DNA of 64,000 bases from Paenibacillus macerans (lineage in GTDB: Bacteria > Bacillota > Bacilli > Paenibacillales > Paenibacillaceae): the NCBI RefSeq assembly GCF_900454495.1, contig NZ_UGSI01000001.1:2294001-2358000 (forward strand), written 5' to 3'. A program made the position numbers and the translations under genes. Positions 7,801-15,355 of this stretch are shown in pieces. Position 1 is the first letter of the stretch. The number at the start of each line of letters is the position of its first letter. A model generated the notes under the pieces. The model searched no databases. It saw only the letters and a list, made by a program, of their open reading frames with translations, and had not been told where the DNA came from.

Positions 7801-9288
7801 TTATCGAATTCCGCGCTGCAACAGTAAATCGCGGTTGCTTAAAATACCGCAGTTGTCTTGAACGGGTTTATATGCGAATGATTTGGATGGTTTTCCTATA
7901 AGCTTCCCGCCTTCCAACCACTCAACATCATTGCCATATAAATGCGATATTAAAATTTCCGTCAGTTCTGCTTTTACGTTCTCATACTGGGCGTTACCGG
8001 AGAGATCCACCATTTCTTGGGGATCATGGACCAAATCAAACAACTGAAACTGATTCCCGACAGCATAGTAAATGAGTTTAAATTGTTCCGTACGGATCAT
8101 CCTCGTGGCTCTGTCATCTTCCCATAGTTCTCCGTAGACGTAATCTCTCTTGTTCTTTTTATTCACCAGGGATATACCTTCTACCGTTTCAGGTATGGGG
8201 AGAGCGCACATATCAAGCAATGTAGGCATAATATCTTTCAGTTCCACCAATCGGTCATCGGTGGTATTAAATCCCCAGTCTCCACGATCTATGGCAGGCA
8301 CGATGATTAAAGGAACTTTAGCGGCATCTTCATAAAAGAGATTTTTTCCCCATAGATTGTGATTGCCCAGCATCTCTCCATGATCGGATGTAATGACAAT
8401 GATCGTGTTGTCGAGAATTTTCTCATCCCTAAGCGTCCCGATGATCGACCTAATGGAATAATCTATATGGGTACAGGAGGCATAGAAACCCTTTCTGGCT
8501 TTGCGAAGTGAATTTTCCGTTTTAATGTCGTATAGACTGCTGTAATACTTCACAGGATACGGGACGGATTCCGCATCCTTCGCCCAATCGCCGATATAGG
8601 GGCGCTCAATATCCACATCGTTGTACATATCCATAAAAACTTGGGGAGGAACAACCGGCGGATGCGGTGCCGTGAAACCACAGTACAAAAAAGCAGGTTT
8701 CGTCGGGTCTCTGCGGATAATTTGTTCGCACATTTGCCTGGATGTCCAGCTCGTCTGGTGCAACTCCTCCGGCAAGTGCCATGGTCTTGTTATATAATTG
8801 TTGTTTGACATGCCATGGGCAAAATCCAATCCTGCATATCCCTCTCTGTTGATAAAACGGGTATAATCATCCTCCCTCATCTCATGGGGAAAGTTAACCT
8901 TCCTCCCTTCTTCATTTAAAATGACATCATCGAATCCGATCCGCGCTCTTTGCGGATACACATGCAATTTTCCGACGGCATACGTTTGATAGCCGTTGTT
9001 GTTGAAAACTTCGGGAAGCGTAGGAACATCCGGCATTTTTAGAAATTCATTAAACGTCCTGTCCCCATGCGTTCTTGAACCTGTTCCCGTCATGATCTCC
9101 CGCCGGGCCGGAATACAAACCGGCGTCGGACTGTATGCGTTACCAAAAATCACGCCGACTTTGGCCAACTCATCAAGTGTAGGCGAAAAAAAGTCGTCTC
9201 TGCCTTGACTCCCCAATAAACTTCCCGGCCACTGATCCACCGTGATCAATAAAACATTTTTCTTTGTATTACTGCTGTGTTCTCCCAC
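7801..9288 (-). CDS. Cys-type sulfatase 2, cytosolic
   Basis: Predicted S1-family sulfatase of 495 residues. The active-site motif is PVCIPARREIMTG with the modifiable Cys58 (C-x-P-A-R form). Metal and substrate signatures include LLITVDQWPGSLLG near the N-terminus and VITSDHGEMLGNH. A GTG start at 9288 is chosen because GGAGGAGG lies 7 bases upstream; an upstream ATG at 9318 lacks such a site. No signal peptide is present. It heads an operon with the interrupted MFS permease and the FadR-type regulator, suggesting import and desulfation of a sulfated sugar acid or oligosaccharide. Substrate unknown. Confidence 0.85.
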   Translation of the reverse strand: MGEHSSNTKKNVLLITVDQWPGSLLGSQGRDDFFSPTLDELAKVGVIFGNAYSPTPVCIPARREIMTGTGSRTHGDRTFNEFLKMPDVPTLPEVFNNNGYQTYAVGKLHVYPQRARIGFDDVILNEEGRKVNFPHEMREDDYTRFINREGYAGLDFAHGMSNNNYITRPWHLPEELHQTSWTSRQMCEQIIRRDPTKPAFLYCGFTAPHPPVVPPQVFMDMYNDVDIERPYIGDWAKDAESVPYPVKYYSSLYDIKTENSLRKARKGFYASCTHIDYSIRSIIGTLRDEKILDNTIIVITSDHGEMLGNHNLWGKNLFYEDAAKVPLIIVPAIDRGDWGFNTTDDRLVELKDIMPTLLDMCALPIPETVEGISLVNKKNKRDYVYGELWEDDRATRMIRTEQFKLIYYAVGNQFQLFDLVHDPQEMVDLSGNAQYENVKAELTEILISHLYGNDVEWLEGGKLIGKPSKSFAYKPVQDNCGILSNRDLLLQRGIR

Positions 9289-9369
9289 TTTATGTCCTCC
9301 TCCAAAATCTAACCGCAAAATTTCAATCCGATAAACGTAACATCAGCCGGTAACAACCACCTCCTTATA

Positions 9370-9436
9370 TTTGTATGATCAATTTATATATTGGTATGAT
9401 GAATTTTATTATATAGGATCTTTGCGGATGCTTCAA
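9370..9436 (-). promoter_or_regulatory. Promoter and direct-repeat operators of sulfatase 2 operon
   Basis: Minus-strand -35 TTGAAG (9436-9431), a 17-base spacer, and -10 TATAAT (9413-9408) form a good vegetative promoter. Two direct repeats, plus-strand TTGTATGATCAATTT (9371-9385) and TTGGTATGATGAATTT (9391-9406), lie just downstream of the -10, about two helical turns apart. They are good candidates for repression by the FadR-type protein encoded at the end of the operon. Confidence 0.55.
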
Positions 9437-9452
9437 TCCTTTTTATTCTGTT

Positions 9453-9481
9453 TTGTTTTCACGGAAACCTACTGTTAAAAT
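9453..9481 (+). promoter_or_regulatory. Promoter of the RpiR-family gene
   Basis: TTGTTT (9453-9458) and TAAAAT (9476-9481) are separated by 17 bases. The spacer includes an imperfect dyad GTTTTC-AC-GGAAAC (9455-9468) that could allow autoregulation. Confidence 0.45.
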
Positions 9482-9520
9482 GGATCATATACCATCCTAA
9501 TAGAAATGAGGCTTTTTGTG

Positions 9521-10324
9521 ATGTCCTCCAGTGTCATTGACATACTGCAGCTTGAATATCAACGATTTTCAGCCAAGGAAAAAGAGATTGCCGATTACGT
9601 GATACGCAATCGGCAATCCATTAACAATATCAATATTAAGGATTTGGCCTCGTATACAAATGCTTCAACGTCAACAATTACCCGTTTTTGCAAGAAAGTG
9701 GGCTGCGACACTTTTGTCGATTTCAAAATTCTGCTGAACCGGGAAGCCCAAAAGCCTCGCAATGATACGGATATTTTTGTCAAAACGCAAAATCTGTACA
9801 ATGACATCGTAAATGCGACGGCCGAAATGCTGGATACCGGAAGAATTGAAGAAGTGGTTGAACTGATTAAGAAATCCCGCAGAATCTATGTTTACGGTTT
9901 GGGCAGTTCCGGCCTCTCCGCCCTGGAATTTAAATACAGACTAACCCGGATGAATCTTGTGGCCGATGCTGTTACGGATTCACATATGATGACGATGAGC
10001 GCCTCCCTTCTCGGGAAAAATGATGTTGTGATTGGATTGTCCAACTCGGGACGTACGACAGAGGTAAGCCATGCTTTGGGTCAGGCCAAAAAAAGAGGCG
10101 CCAAAGTCATCGGAATCACCAACTTTGACCATACCCCCCTCTCCGAAGTTTCGGATATTTGTCTATTCACGCCGGATATTGGACGATCGGGAGACGTGAA
10201 TTTCATCAACAGCCAGCTCGCCATCATTTATATTTTGGACGTTATGTCTCTTCTCTTGCTTGAAGACGAAAATTTAATGAAAGCACGGCAGCAAACACTG
10301 CAGGCGCTTTATTCAGCGGAATAA
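9521..10324 (+). CDS. MurR/RpiR-family regulator with SIS domain
   Basis: Transcriptional regulator of 267 residues. The N-terminal RpiR helix-turn-helix covers about residues 1-77 (FSAKEKEIADYVIRN, then ASTSTITRFCKKVG). A sugar isomerase (SIS) phosphosugar-binding domain covers about 110-250 (VYGLGSSGLSA and LSNSGRTTEV). The start at 9521 is preferred because GAGG (9508-9511) lies 9 bases upstream; the alternative ATG at 9506 overlaps that site. Family members sense phosphorylated amino sugars such as MurNAc-6-P or ManNAc-6-P. The adjacent convergent PTS and NanE genes, with a dyad in their promoter, are its likely target. Confidence 0.85.
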   Translation: MSSSVIDILQLEYQRFSAKEKEIADYVIRNRQSINNINIKDLASYTNASTSTITRFCKKVGCDTFVDFKILLNREAQKPRNDTDIFVKTQNLYNDIVNATAEMLDTGRIEEVVELIKKSRRIYVYGLGSSGLSALEFKYRLTRMNLVADAVTDSHMMTMSASLLGKNDVVIGLSNSGRTTEVSHALGQAKKRGAKVIGITNFDHTPLSEVSDICLFTPDIGRSGDVNFINSQLAIIYILDVMSLLLLEDENLMKARQQTLQALYSAE

Positions 10325-10373
10325 GAACGAGCGAGCATTGGCAGAAATCCGGCCGCCGATACTCGCTCTTTTG
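10325..10373. terminator. Terminator between RpiR gene and nanE
   Basis: GAGCGAG (10329-10335) pairs with CTCGCTC (10362-10368), extended by GGC/GCC, and is followed by TTTT. It sits between convergent genes. Confidence 0.65.
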
Positions 10374-10381
10374 CAAAAATA

Positions 10382-11098
10382 TTATTTTGTCCGGTGCTGT
10401 AATTTTGCAATCTCCGATACAAAGCGTTCCGTAATCTGCTGCGGACGGGTGATGGCTCCGCCAACGACAACGCAGTATACTCCTGCTTTCAGGCAGCTTG
10501 CCGCCATCTCCGGCGTCATGATGTTTCCTTCCGCCACAACCGGAGTCTTCACATGGGACACGATATCTTTTAATATGGCAAAATCATGATCGTACAGTTT
10601 ACTTCCGGCCGTCTCCTCTGTATAACCGACTAAAGTCGTAGATATCAATTCAAAACCAAGTTGTTCCGCATTCACCGCTTCAGCTGTTGCCGAGATATCT
10701 GCCATCAACAGCAGCCGAGGATATTTACGGCGGATCTCGCCGACAAACTCCTTCAATGTCCTGCCGTCCGGTCTTGGCCGGAGCGTTGCATCCAAGGCTA
10801 CGATCTCCGCCCCGGCTTCGGCTAATTCGTCTATTTCACGCATCGTCGGTGTGATGAACACCGGATTGGTTCCATAGTTTCTTTTTACAATTCCGATGAC
10901 GGGCAGATCAACCTGCTCTTTAATTTCTTTGATATCTATTGCCGTGTTGGCCCGAATCCCAATGGCCCCGCCTGCTTTGGCCGCTACCGCCATTCGGCCC
11001 ATGATATACGGACTGTGAAGGGGTTCATGCTCCAATGCCTGACACGATACAACGAGACCGCCTTTTAATCCTAGTCTTTCCAGATCATTCATTGCCAT
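10382..11098 (-). CDS. nanE: N-acetylmannosamine-6-phosphate 2-epimerase
   Basis: Cytosolic TIM-barrel epimerase of 238 residues converting ManNAc-6-P to GlcNAc-6-P, the step linking sialic acid/ManNAc use to amino-sugar breakdown. Family segments include GGLVVSCQALEHEPL, GIVKRNYG, ALDATLRPRPDG and VVAEGNIMTPE. The start at 11098 overlaps the PTS stop as TAATG, so translation is coupled; a second ATG two codons later is also possible. With only a PTS beside it and no neuraminate lyase or ManNAc kinase, the supplied substrate is probably ManNAc taken up and phosphorylated directly by that PTS. Confidence 0.9.
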   Translation of the reverse strand: MAMNDLERLGLKGGLVVSCQALEHEPLHSPYIMGRMAVAAKAGGAIGIRANTAIDIKEIKEQVDLPVIGIVKRNYGTNPVFITPTMREIDELAEAGAEIVALDATLRPRPDGRTLKEFVGEIRRKYPRLLLMADISATAEAVNAEQLGFELISTTLVGYTEETAGSKLYDHDFAILKDIVSHVKTPVVAEGNIMTPEMAASCLKAGVYCVVVGGAITRPQQITERFVSEIAKLQHRTK

Positions 11099-12666
11099 TA
11101 CTCCGTTTCCAAATATTCTTCAATTTCATTCTTGATTACCGTGACCTGAGGTCCGTAAATCACCTGCACTCCGTTCCCGACAAATACAACACCTTTAGCT
11201 CCTGTAGCTGCAAATGCGTCCTTTTGCACCTTATCCTTATCGATGACCGTAACCCGCAGCCGCGTAGCGCAGCAATCCAGGTCCGTAATATTTTCCGTAC
11301 CGCCAAGCGCCTTCAATATGGCAGCCGATCTGGATTCTCCGGGCGGCGATGAAGTACCGCCGTTCCCTGGAGCTGCTGCCTCCGAATCAGCCACTGCTTC
11401 ATCTTCACGCCCCAACGTTTTCAGATTCAGTTTAACGATCAAAATCCGGAACGTGAAATAATACAGGAGGAACCATATTACACCGATGATCGGCACCAGG
11501 ATCCAGTTGGTTTTCCCATTGCCCTGGAGAATTCCGAACAGGATAAAGTCAATCAATCCGCCGGAGAACGTCTGGCCGATGGTAATTTCGAAAATGTGCG
11601 CCAGCATAAAAGCAAACCCGTCAAATGCGGCATGAATCACGTACAGGACGGGAGCTACAAACAAGAAAGAGAATTCCAAAGGCTCTGTAATCCCTGTTAA
11701 AAATGAAGTGAGCGCGGCAGACAGCATCAATCCGCCAACCACTTTTTTACGTTCAGGTTTAGCCGTATGGTAAATGGCCAGCGCGGCACCCAATAAACCG
11801 AACATCATCGTGATAAACCGGCCTGACATGAATCTGGATGTCCCGATAAAGTATTTCCCGGTTGCGGGATCGCCCAATTGCGCAAAAAAGATATTCTGCG
11901 TTCCTTCGTATACTTTGCCCGCTACTTCCATGGTTCCTCCCAAACCGGTTTGCCAGAAGGGAAGGTAGAAAATATGATGCAACCCCAGAGGCCCCAGCAT
12001 ACGCAAGAAAAATCCGTAAAACAGCGTCCCGATATAACCGGTTTTGTCGACCAGACTGCCGAGGCTAGCTATACCGGTTTGGATTGTCGGCCAGACCAAA
12101 AATAAGGCAATGCCGATGAAGATGGCCGCAAACGACGAAACGATCGGAATAAACCGGGAACCGCCGAAAAAGCCAAGAAACTGGGGAAGCTCGATTTTAT
12201 TGTACCGGTTATGCAGCCACGCCGTGACCAATCCGACAACAATTCCTCCCAAAACCCCTGTCTGTAAGGTTTGAATTCCCAGCACCATGCCCTGGCCCGC
12301 ACCTGCCAGGTTGTCTGCGGCAAGCTTCCCGGTATTGATCAACATCGCATGGATCGAGGCATTCATCACCAGATAGGACAGCCCCGCTGCCAGTCCCGCT
12401 GTTCCTTTATCCGCTCTTGCCATCCCCACGGCTACGCCGATGGCGAAGATCAAAGCGAGATTATCGAACACAATGCTTCCGGCGCTGCTCATCACGGTAA
12501 AAATCTGCTGCAGCCAGATGATTTGCAGAAGCGGATAGGAGCTGATCGTATTTGGATTCGATAATGCGCCGCCGATGCCTAACAAAAGACCTGCAGCTGG
12601 CAGTACCGCAATGGGAAGCATGAAGGATTTGCCGAATTTTTGCGCCTTCTCAAAGTATCGTTTCAT
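11098..12666 (-). CDS. PTS sugar transporter, EIICB, glucose/amino-sugar family
   Basis: Membrane phosphotransferase of 522 residues. The EIIC domain (about residues 1-400, ten hydrophobic segments, with GITEPLEFSFLF in the substrate region) is followed by a Ser/Gly/Pro-rich linker and an EIIB domain (about 445-520). The EIIB phospho-cysteine lies in LDCCATRLRVTV. No EIIA domain is attached, so a general EIIA must donate phosphate. The start at 12666 has AGGAG 9 bases upstream, and an upstream extension is poorly supported. Coupling to nanE points to N-acetylmannosamine or a related amino sugar rather than glucose; this is inference from context. Confidence 0.87.
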   Translation of the reverse strand: MKRYFEKAQKFGKSFMLPIAVLPAAGLLLGIGGALSNPNTISSYPLLQIIWLQQIFTVMSSAGSIVFDNLALIFAIGVAVGMARADKGTAGLAAGLSYLVMNASIHAMLINTGKLAADNLAGAGQGMVLGIQTLQTGVLGGIVVGLVTAWLHNRYNKIELPQFLGFFGGSRFIPIVSSFAAIFIGIALFLVWPTIQTGIASLGSLVDKTGYIGTLFYGFFLRMLGPLGLHHIFYLPFWQTGLGGTMEVAGKVYEGTQNIFFAQLGDPATGKYFIGTSRFMSGRFITMMFGLLGAALAIYHTAKPERKKVVGGLMLSAALTSFLTGITEPLEFSFLFVAPVLYVIHAAFDGFAFMLAHIFEITIGQTFSGGLIDFILFGILQGNGKTNWILVPIIGVIWFLLYYFTFRILIVKLNLKTLGREDEAVADSEAAAPGNGGTSSPPGESRSAAILKALGGTENITDLDCCATRLRVTVIDKDKVQKDAFAATGAKGVVFVGNGVQVIYGPQVTVIKNEIEEYLETE

Positions 12667-12700
12667 GAGCGACCACTCCTCTAAATCTATTTTCATTCTT

Positions 12701-12751
12701 ATGATAAATATGAAAATAATTTTCGTCAAGAAAAATATAAATCGCTTTCAT
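12701..12751 (-). promoter_or_regulatory. Promoter with RpiR-type operator and cre box before PTS-nanE
   Basis: The minus strand reads -35 TTGACG (12729-12724), a 17-base spacer and -10 TATCAT (12706-12701). The spacer carries a perfect dyad, GAAAAT-T-ATTTTC (12712-12724). Just upstream, ATGAAAGCGATTTAT (12737-12751) matches a CcpA cre consensus with one mismatch. Confidence 0.6.
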
Positions 12752-12789
12752 GTCGTGTAATATATTACGTTACTTCTCAAACTATAGTC

Positions 12790-12845
12790 CAAAAAAACTA
12801 AAAGATGCCCAAGGCGCTGTACAAGCGTCCTCTGGCATCATTTTT
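12790..12845 (-). terminator. Terminator after beta-phosphoglucomutase gene
   Basis: GATGCC (12804-12809) and GGCATC (12834-12839) bracket an extended stem. An A-run upstream gives a T-run on the minus strand, and TTTTTT follows on the plus strand. It ends the GPH-sulfatase-GH3-pgmB operon. Confidence 0.6.
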
Positions 12846-12855
12846 TGCACTCTAT

Positions 12856-13497
12856 TTACACGATCAGCAACAAATCTTCGATCTTCGTCAATGAATAATC
12901 CGCTTCGTGGCAGCTTCGCGCCTCGCCGATGGCCGCTGCCGCCATGCCGCCGCGTTTGGCCGCGATGATTCCCGCTTCCGCGTCCTCAACGACAAGGCAG
13001 CCTGCGGGCGGAACGCCCAGCTTGCCGGCCGCCAGCAGGAACACCTCCGGGTCCGGTTTGCTGTTTTTGATCCCGTTTCCGTCCGCCACCGCGTCGAAAT
13101 AACCGGACAAGCCGATCCGCTCCAAAATGATAGGCGTATTTTTGCTGGACGAACCGATAGCGATTTTGTATCCCCGCTCGCGGAGGACGGACAGAGTATC
13201 CGCCACCTCCGGCAGCATATCGCCATCGGTCAGGTTGCCCAGCAAACCGCGGTAAACCTCGTTTTTCCGCTCGGCCAGCTCCAGCTTCTCCACCGGCGTA
13301 TAACGCTTGCTTGCTTTCTCTAAGATAATCTCCAAACTTTCCATGCGGCTGACGCCGCGCAGCCGGTGATTGATTTGCTCGTTGAATGCGATCCCCTCCT
13401 GCCGGGCCAACTCGGACCACGCCTGAAAGTGATAATGATCCGTCGAGACGATCACCCCGTCCAAATCGAAAATGACCGCCTGATACCGCCGATTCAT
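12856..13497 (-). CDS. pgmB: beta-phosphoglucomutase
   Basis: Cytosolic HAD-superfamily phosphomutase of 213 residues interconverting beta-glucose-1-phosphate and glucose-6-phosphate, or a close analogue. It shows the nucleophile/acid pair in FDLDGVIVSTD (D11, D13), the family cap segment GVSRMESLEIIL, GSSSKN, KNSKPDPEVFL and VVEDAEAGI. The start at 13497 follows GGAGGAGGGA; the frame extends upstream without support. It is the last gene of the operon with the GPH symporter, sulfatase 3 and the GH3 enzyme. A beta-phosphoglucomutase normally works beside a phosphorylase, which raises the question of whether the GH3 enzyme uses phosphate. Confidence 0.88.
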   Translation of the reverse strand: MNRRYQAVIFDLDGVIVSTDHYHFQAWSELARQEGIAFNEQINHRLRGVSRMESLEIILEKASKRYTPVEKLELAERKNEVYRGLLGNLTDGDMLPEVADTLSVLRERGYKIAIGSSSKNTPIILERIGLSGYFDAVADGNGIKNSKPDPEVFLLAAGKLGVPPAGCLVVEDAEAGIIAAKRGGMAAAAIGEARSCHEADYSLTKIEDLLLIV

Positions 13498-13598
13498 GCT
13501 TCTCCCTCCTCCTGCTCCGCTTTCTCTCTTGATTCCTGCAGCTCTATCATCTCCGCAGCGAATTGCGGCAGCTTCCTGTCGCGATAGCTTGATCCTGC

Positions 13599-15305
13599 TT
13601 ACAATCTGGCGTCCCACAGGCCGCAAAACGCATCGACCGGGCTTGTCCCTTTGAACTCCGACCGGCCCATCAGCTTGTCGAGCAGCGCCTGCAGCACATT
13701 GTCGTTCGAATTGTAGGCGTTAATATAGGTTTTTACCCGCGGCACGTCCAACAGGTGGTACGGATTCTCGACCGAAAGGAATAGCGTCGGAATGGTGGTC
13801 ATAAAGGTCGGCACATTGGCCCCCATCGGCTGCTTCCATTCGATCCGCACCACCGTTTGGTTGCTTTTGGTCACCATATTGGCCAAATAGATGATCAGAT
13901 CGTATTTGCCGAGCACTTCGCTTTGCGCCGACATCATGCCTTCAAACCCGGGATTCACCTCGAACGTGGTCACCTCGAATCCTTCGTTCTTGAGCTTCTC
14001 CTTGAACAGTTCGGCGGCCCCGACGCGCGCGCTGTACGCCACTCCCTGTTGGGATTCAATATCATAGAAAAGGACGCGTTTGTATTTGTCGGGATGAATC
14101 GGCAGCACCCCTTTTTCTTCTTTGACCAAGGTGACCGCCTTATCCGCGCACTCGACCGACCATTGCCGGTGTTCCTTCGCGCCCAGCACCTTGAGCGCTT
14201 CCTCCAGCTTGGGGGCGAGCGTCCCCTCCGCCTGCTTGCGGTGCAGCTTCAAGGCCGCTTTCAGCCCCAAAATCCGGGTCAGCGCTTCATTCAAGCGCTC
14301 TTCGGTGATGATCCCGTCCTCGATGCCCTGCTTCATATAGCTGAAATCCTCTTCCAGGCTGCGGCAGAACAGGAACATATCGCAGCCCGCGGCGATTGCC
14401 CGCGGAACGGCTTGCGATCTTGGCATCGAAATCATCATTCCCGCCATCGTTGAAGCATCCGTCACCACCAGACCGTTAAAGCCGAGCTGTTCTTTCAGCA
14501 GCTTCGTCACCAATTCGTAGGATAAAGAGGCCGGCAAAATCTCCTCATCTTTTAGTGCCGGATTAAGCCTCCGGCTGTAGGCCGGCTGCAGGATGTGACC
14601 GACCATCACCGTCATCGCGCCTTCCTCGATGCAGGCCTTGTACACGGCGCCGTAGGTGGCGTCCCAATCCTCGCAGGACAAGGAATTGACGCTTTCCACC
14701 AGATGCTGGTCCCGCTCATCGACCCCGTCGCCCGGAAAGTGCTTGATCGAAGCCGCGACACCGCTTTGCTGCACGCCTTTGACATACTGGATGCCCATGC
14801 GGCGGACCCGCTCCGGATCGGAGCCGAATGTGCGCGTATTGGTAATCGGGTTGCGGAAGTTGTAATCGATGTCGATGATCGGCGCAAACGCCCAGTTGCA
14901 GCCCACCGCCGCGCCTTCGCGTCCACAGACGAGACCTAGTTTGTAGGCCATCTCGTCGTCATCGGTGGCGGCCACCTGCATCACCGATCCGATGGTGGTG
15001 CCTTCTTCGGCGATGCCGGAACCGCCCTTCTCCAAATTGGCCGCGATCAGCATTGGAATTTTGGCGTTCCGCTGCAGCGTTTGCACCGTATTCAGAATAT
15101 CCCGCGCCGGCATGGGCCGGCACATCAAACCCCCGGCCTTGTATTCCGCCGCCAGCCGCTTCAAATATTCTTCTTCATCGGAATAGCCGACCAGGCAAAA
15201 CAGCTGCCCGACCTTCTCGTCCAGCGTCATTCCTGCAAGCGTCCGCTCCACCCAATCGATATCTTCAGCGGACAAATTAAACGGTTTGGCTTTCAAATCA
15301 ACCAT
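13599..15305 (-). CDS. GH3 beta-N-acetylhexosaminidase-like enzyme (NagZ type)
   Basis: Glycoside hydrolase family 3 protein of 568 residues, predicted cytosolic (no signal peptide). It has the TIM-barrel motifs SIKHFPGDGVDERDQH (Asp-His acid/base dyad of the NagZ subgroup) and GLVVTDASTMAGM (nucleophile Asp), then a second alpha/beta domain to the C-terminus. The start at 15305 has GAGGAG upstream; a longer frame to 15518 overlaps sulfatase 3 and is not used. NagZ-type GH3 enzymes release N-acetylhexosamines, and some prefer phosphate to water. In the operon it would act after sulfatase 3 removes a sulfate from an imported glycan. Confidence 0.86.
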   Translation of the reverse strand: MVDLKAKPFNLSAEDIDWVERTLAGMTLDEKVGQLFCLVGYSDEEEYLKRLAAEYKAGGLMCRPMPARDILNTVQTLQRNAKIPMLIAANLEKGGSGIAEEGTTIGSVMQVAATDDDEMAYKLGLVCGREGAAVGCNWAFAPIIDIDYNFRNPITNTRTFGSDPERVRRMGIQYVKGVQQSGVAASIKHFPGDGVDERDQHLVESVNSLSCEDWDATYGAVYKACIEEGAMTVMVGHILQPAYSRRLNPALKDEEILPASLSYELVTKLLKEQLGFNGLVVTDASTMAGMMISMPRSQAVPRAIAAGCDMFLFCRSLEEDFSYMKQGIEDGIITEERLNEALTRILGLKAALKLHRKQAEGTLAPKLEEALKVLGAKEHRQWSVECADKAVTLVKEEKGVLPIHPDKYKRVLFYDIESQQGVAYSARVGAAELFKEKLKNEGFEVTTFEVNPGFEGMMSAQSEVLGKYDLIIYLANMVTKSNQTVVRIEWKQPMGANVPTFMTTIPTLFLSVENPYHLLDVPRVKTYINAYNSNDNVLQALLDKLMGRSEFKGTSPVDAFCGLWDARL

Positions 15306-15355
15306 GTTTCTCAGCTCCTCAAGAAATAAAATTTTTCGTGCATCTGCCCACCGGG

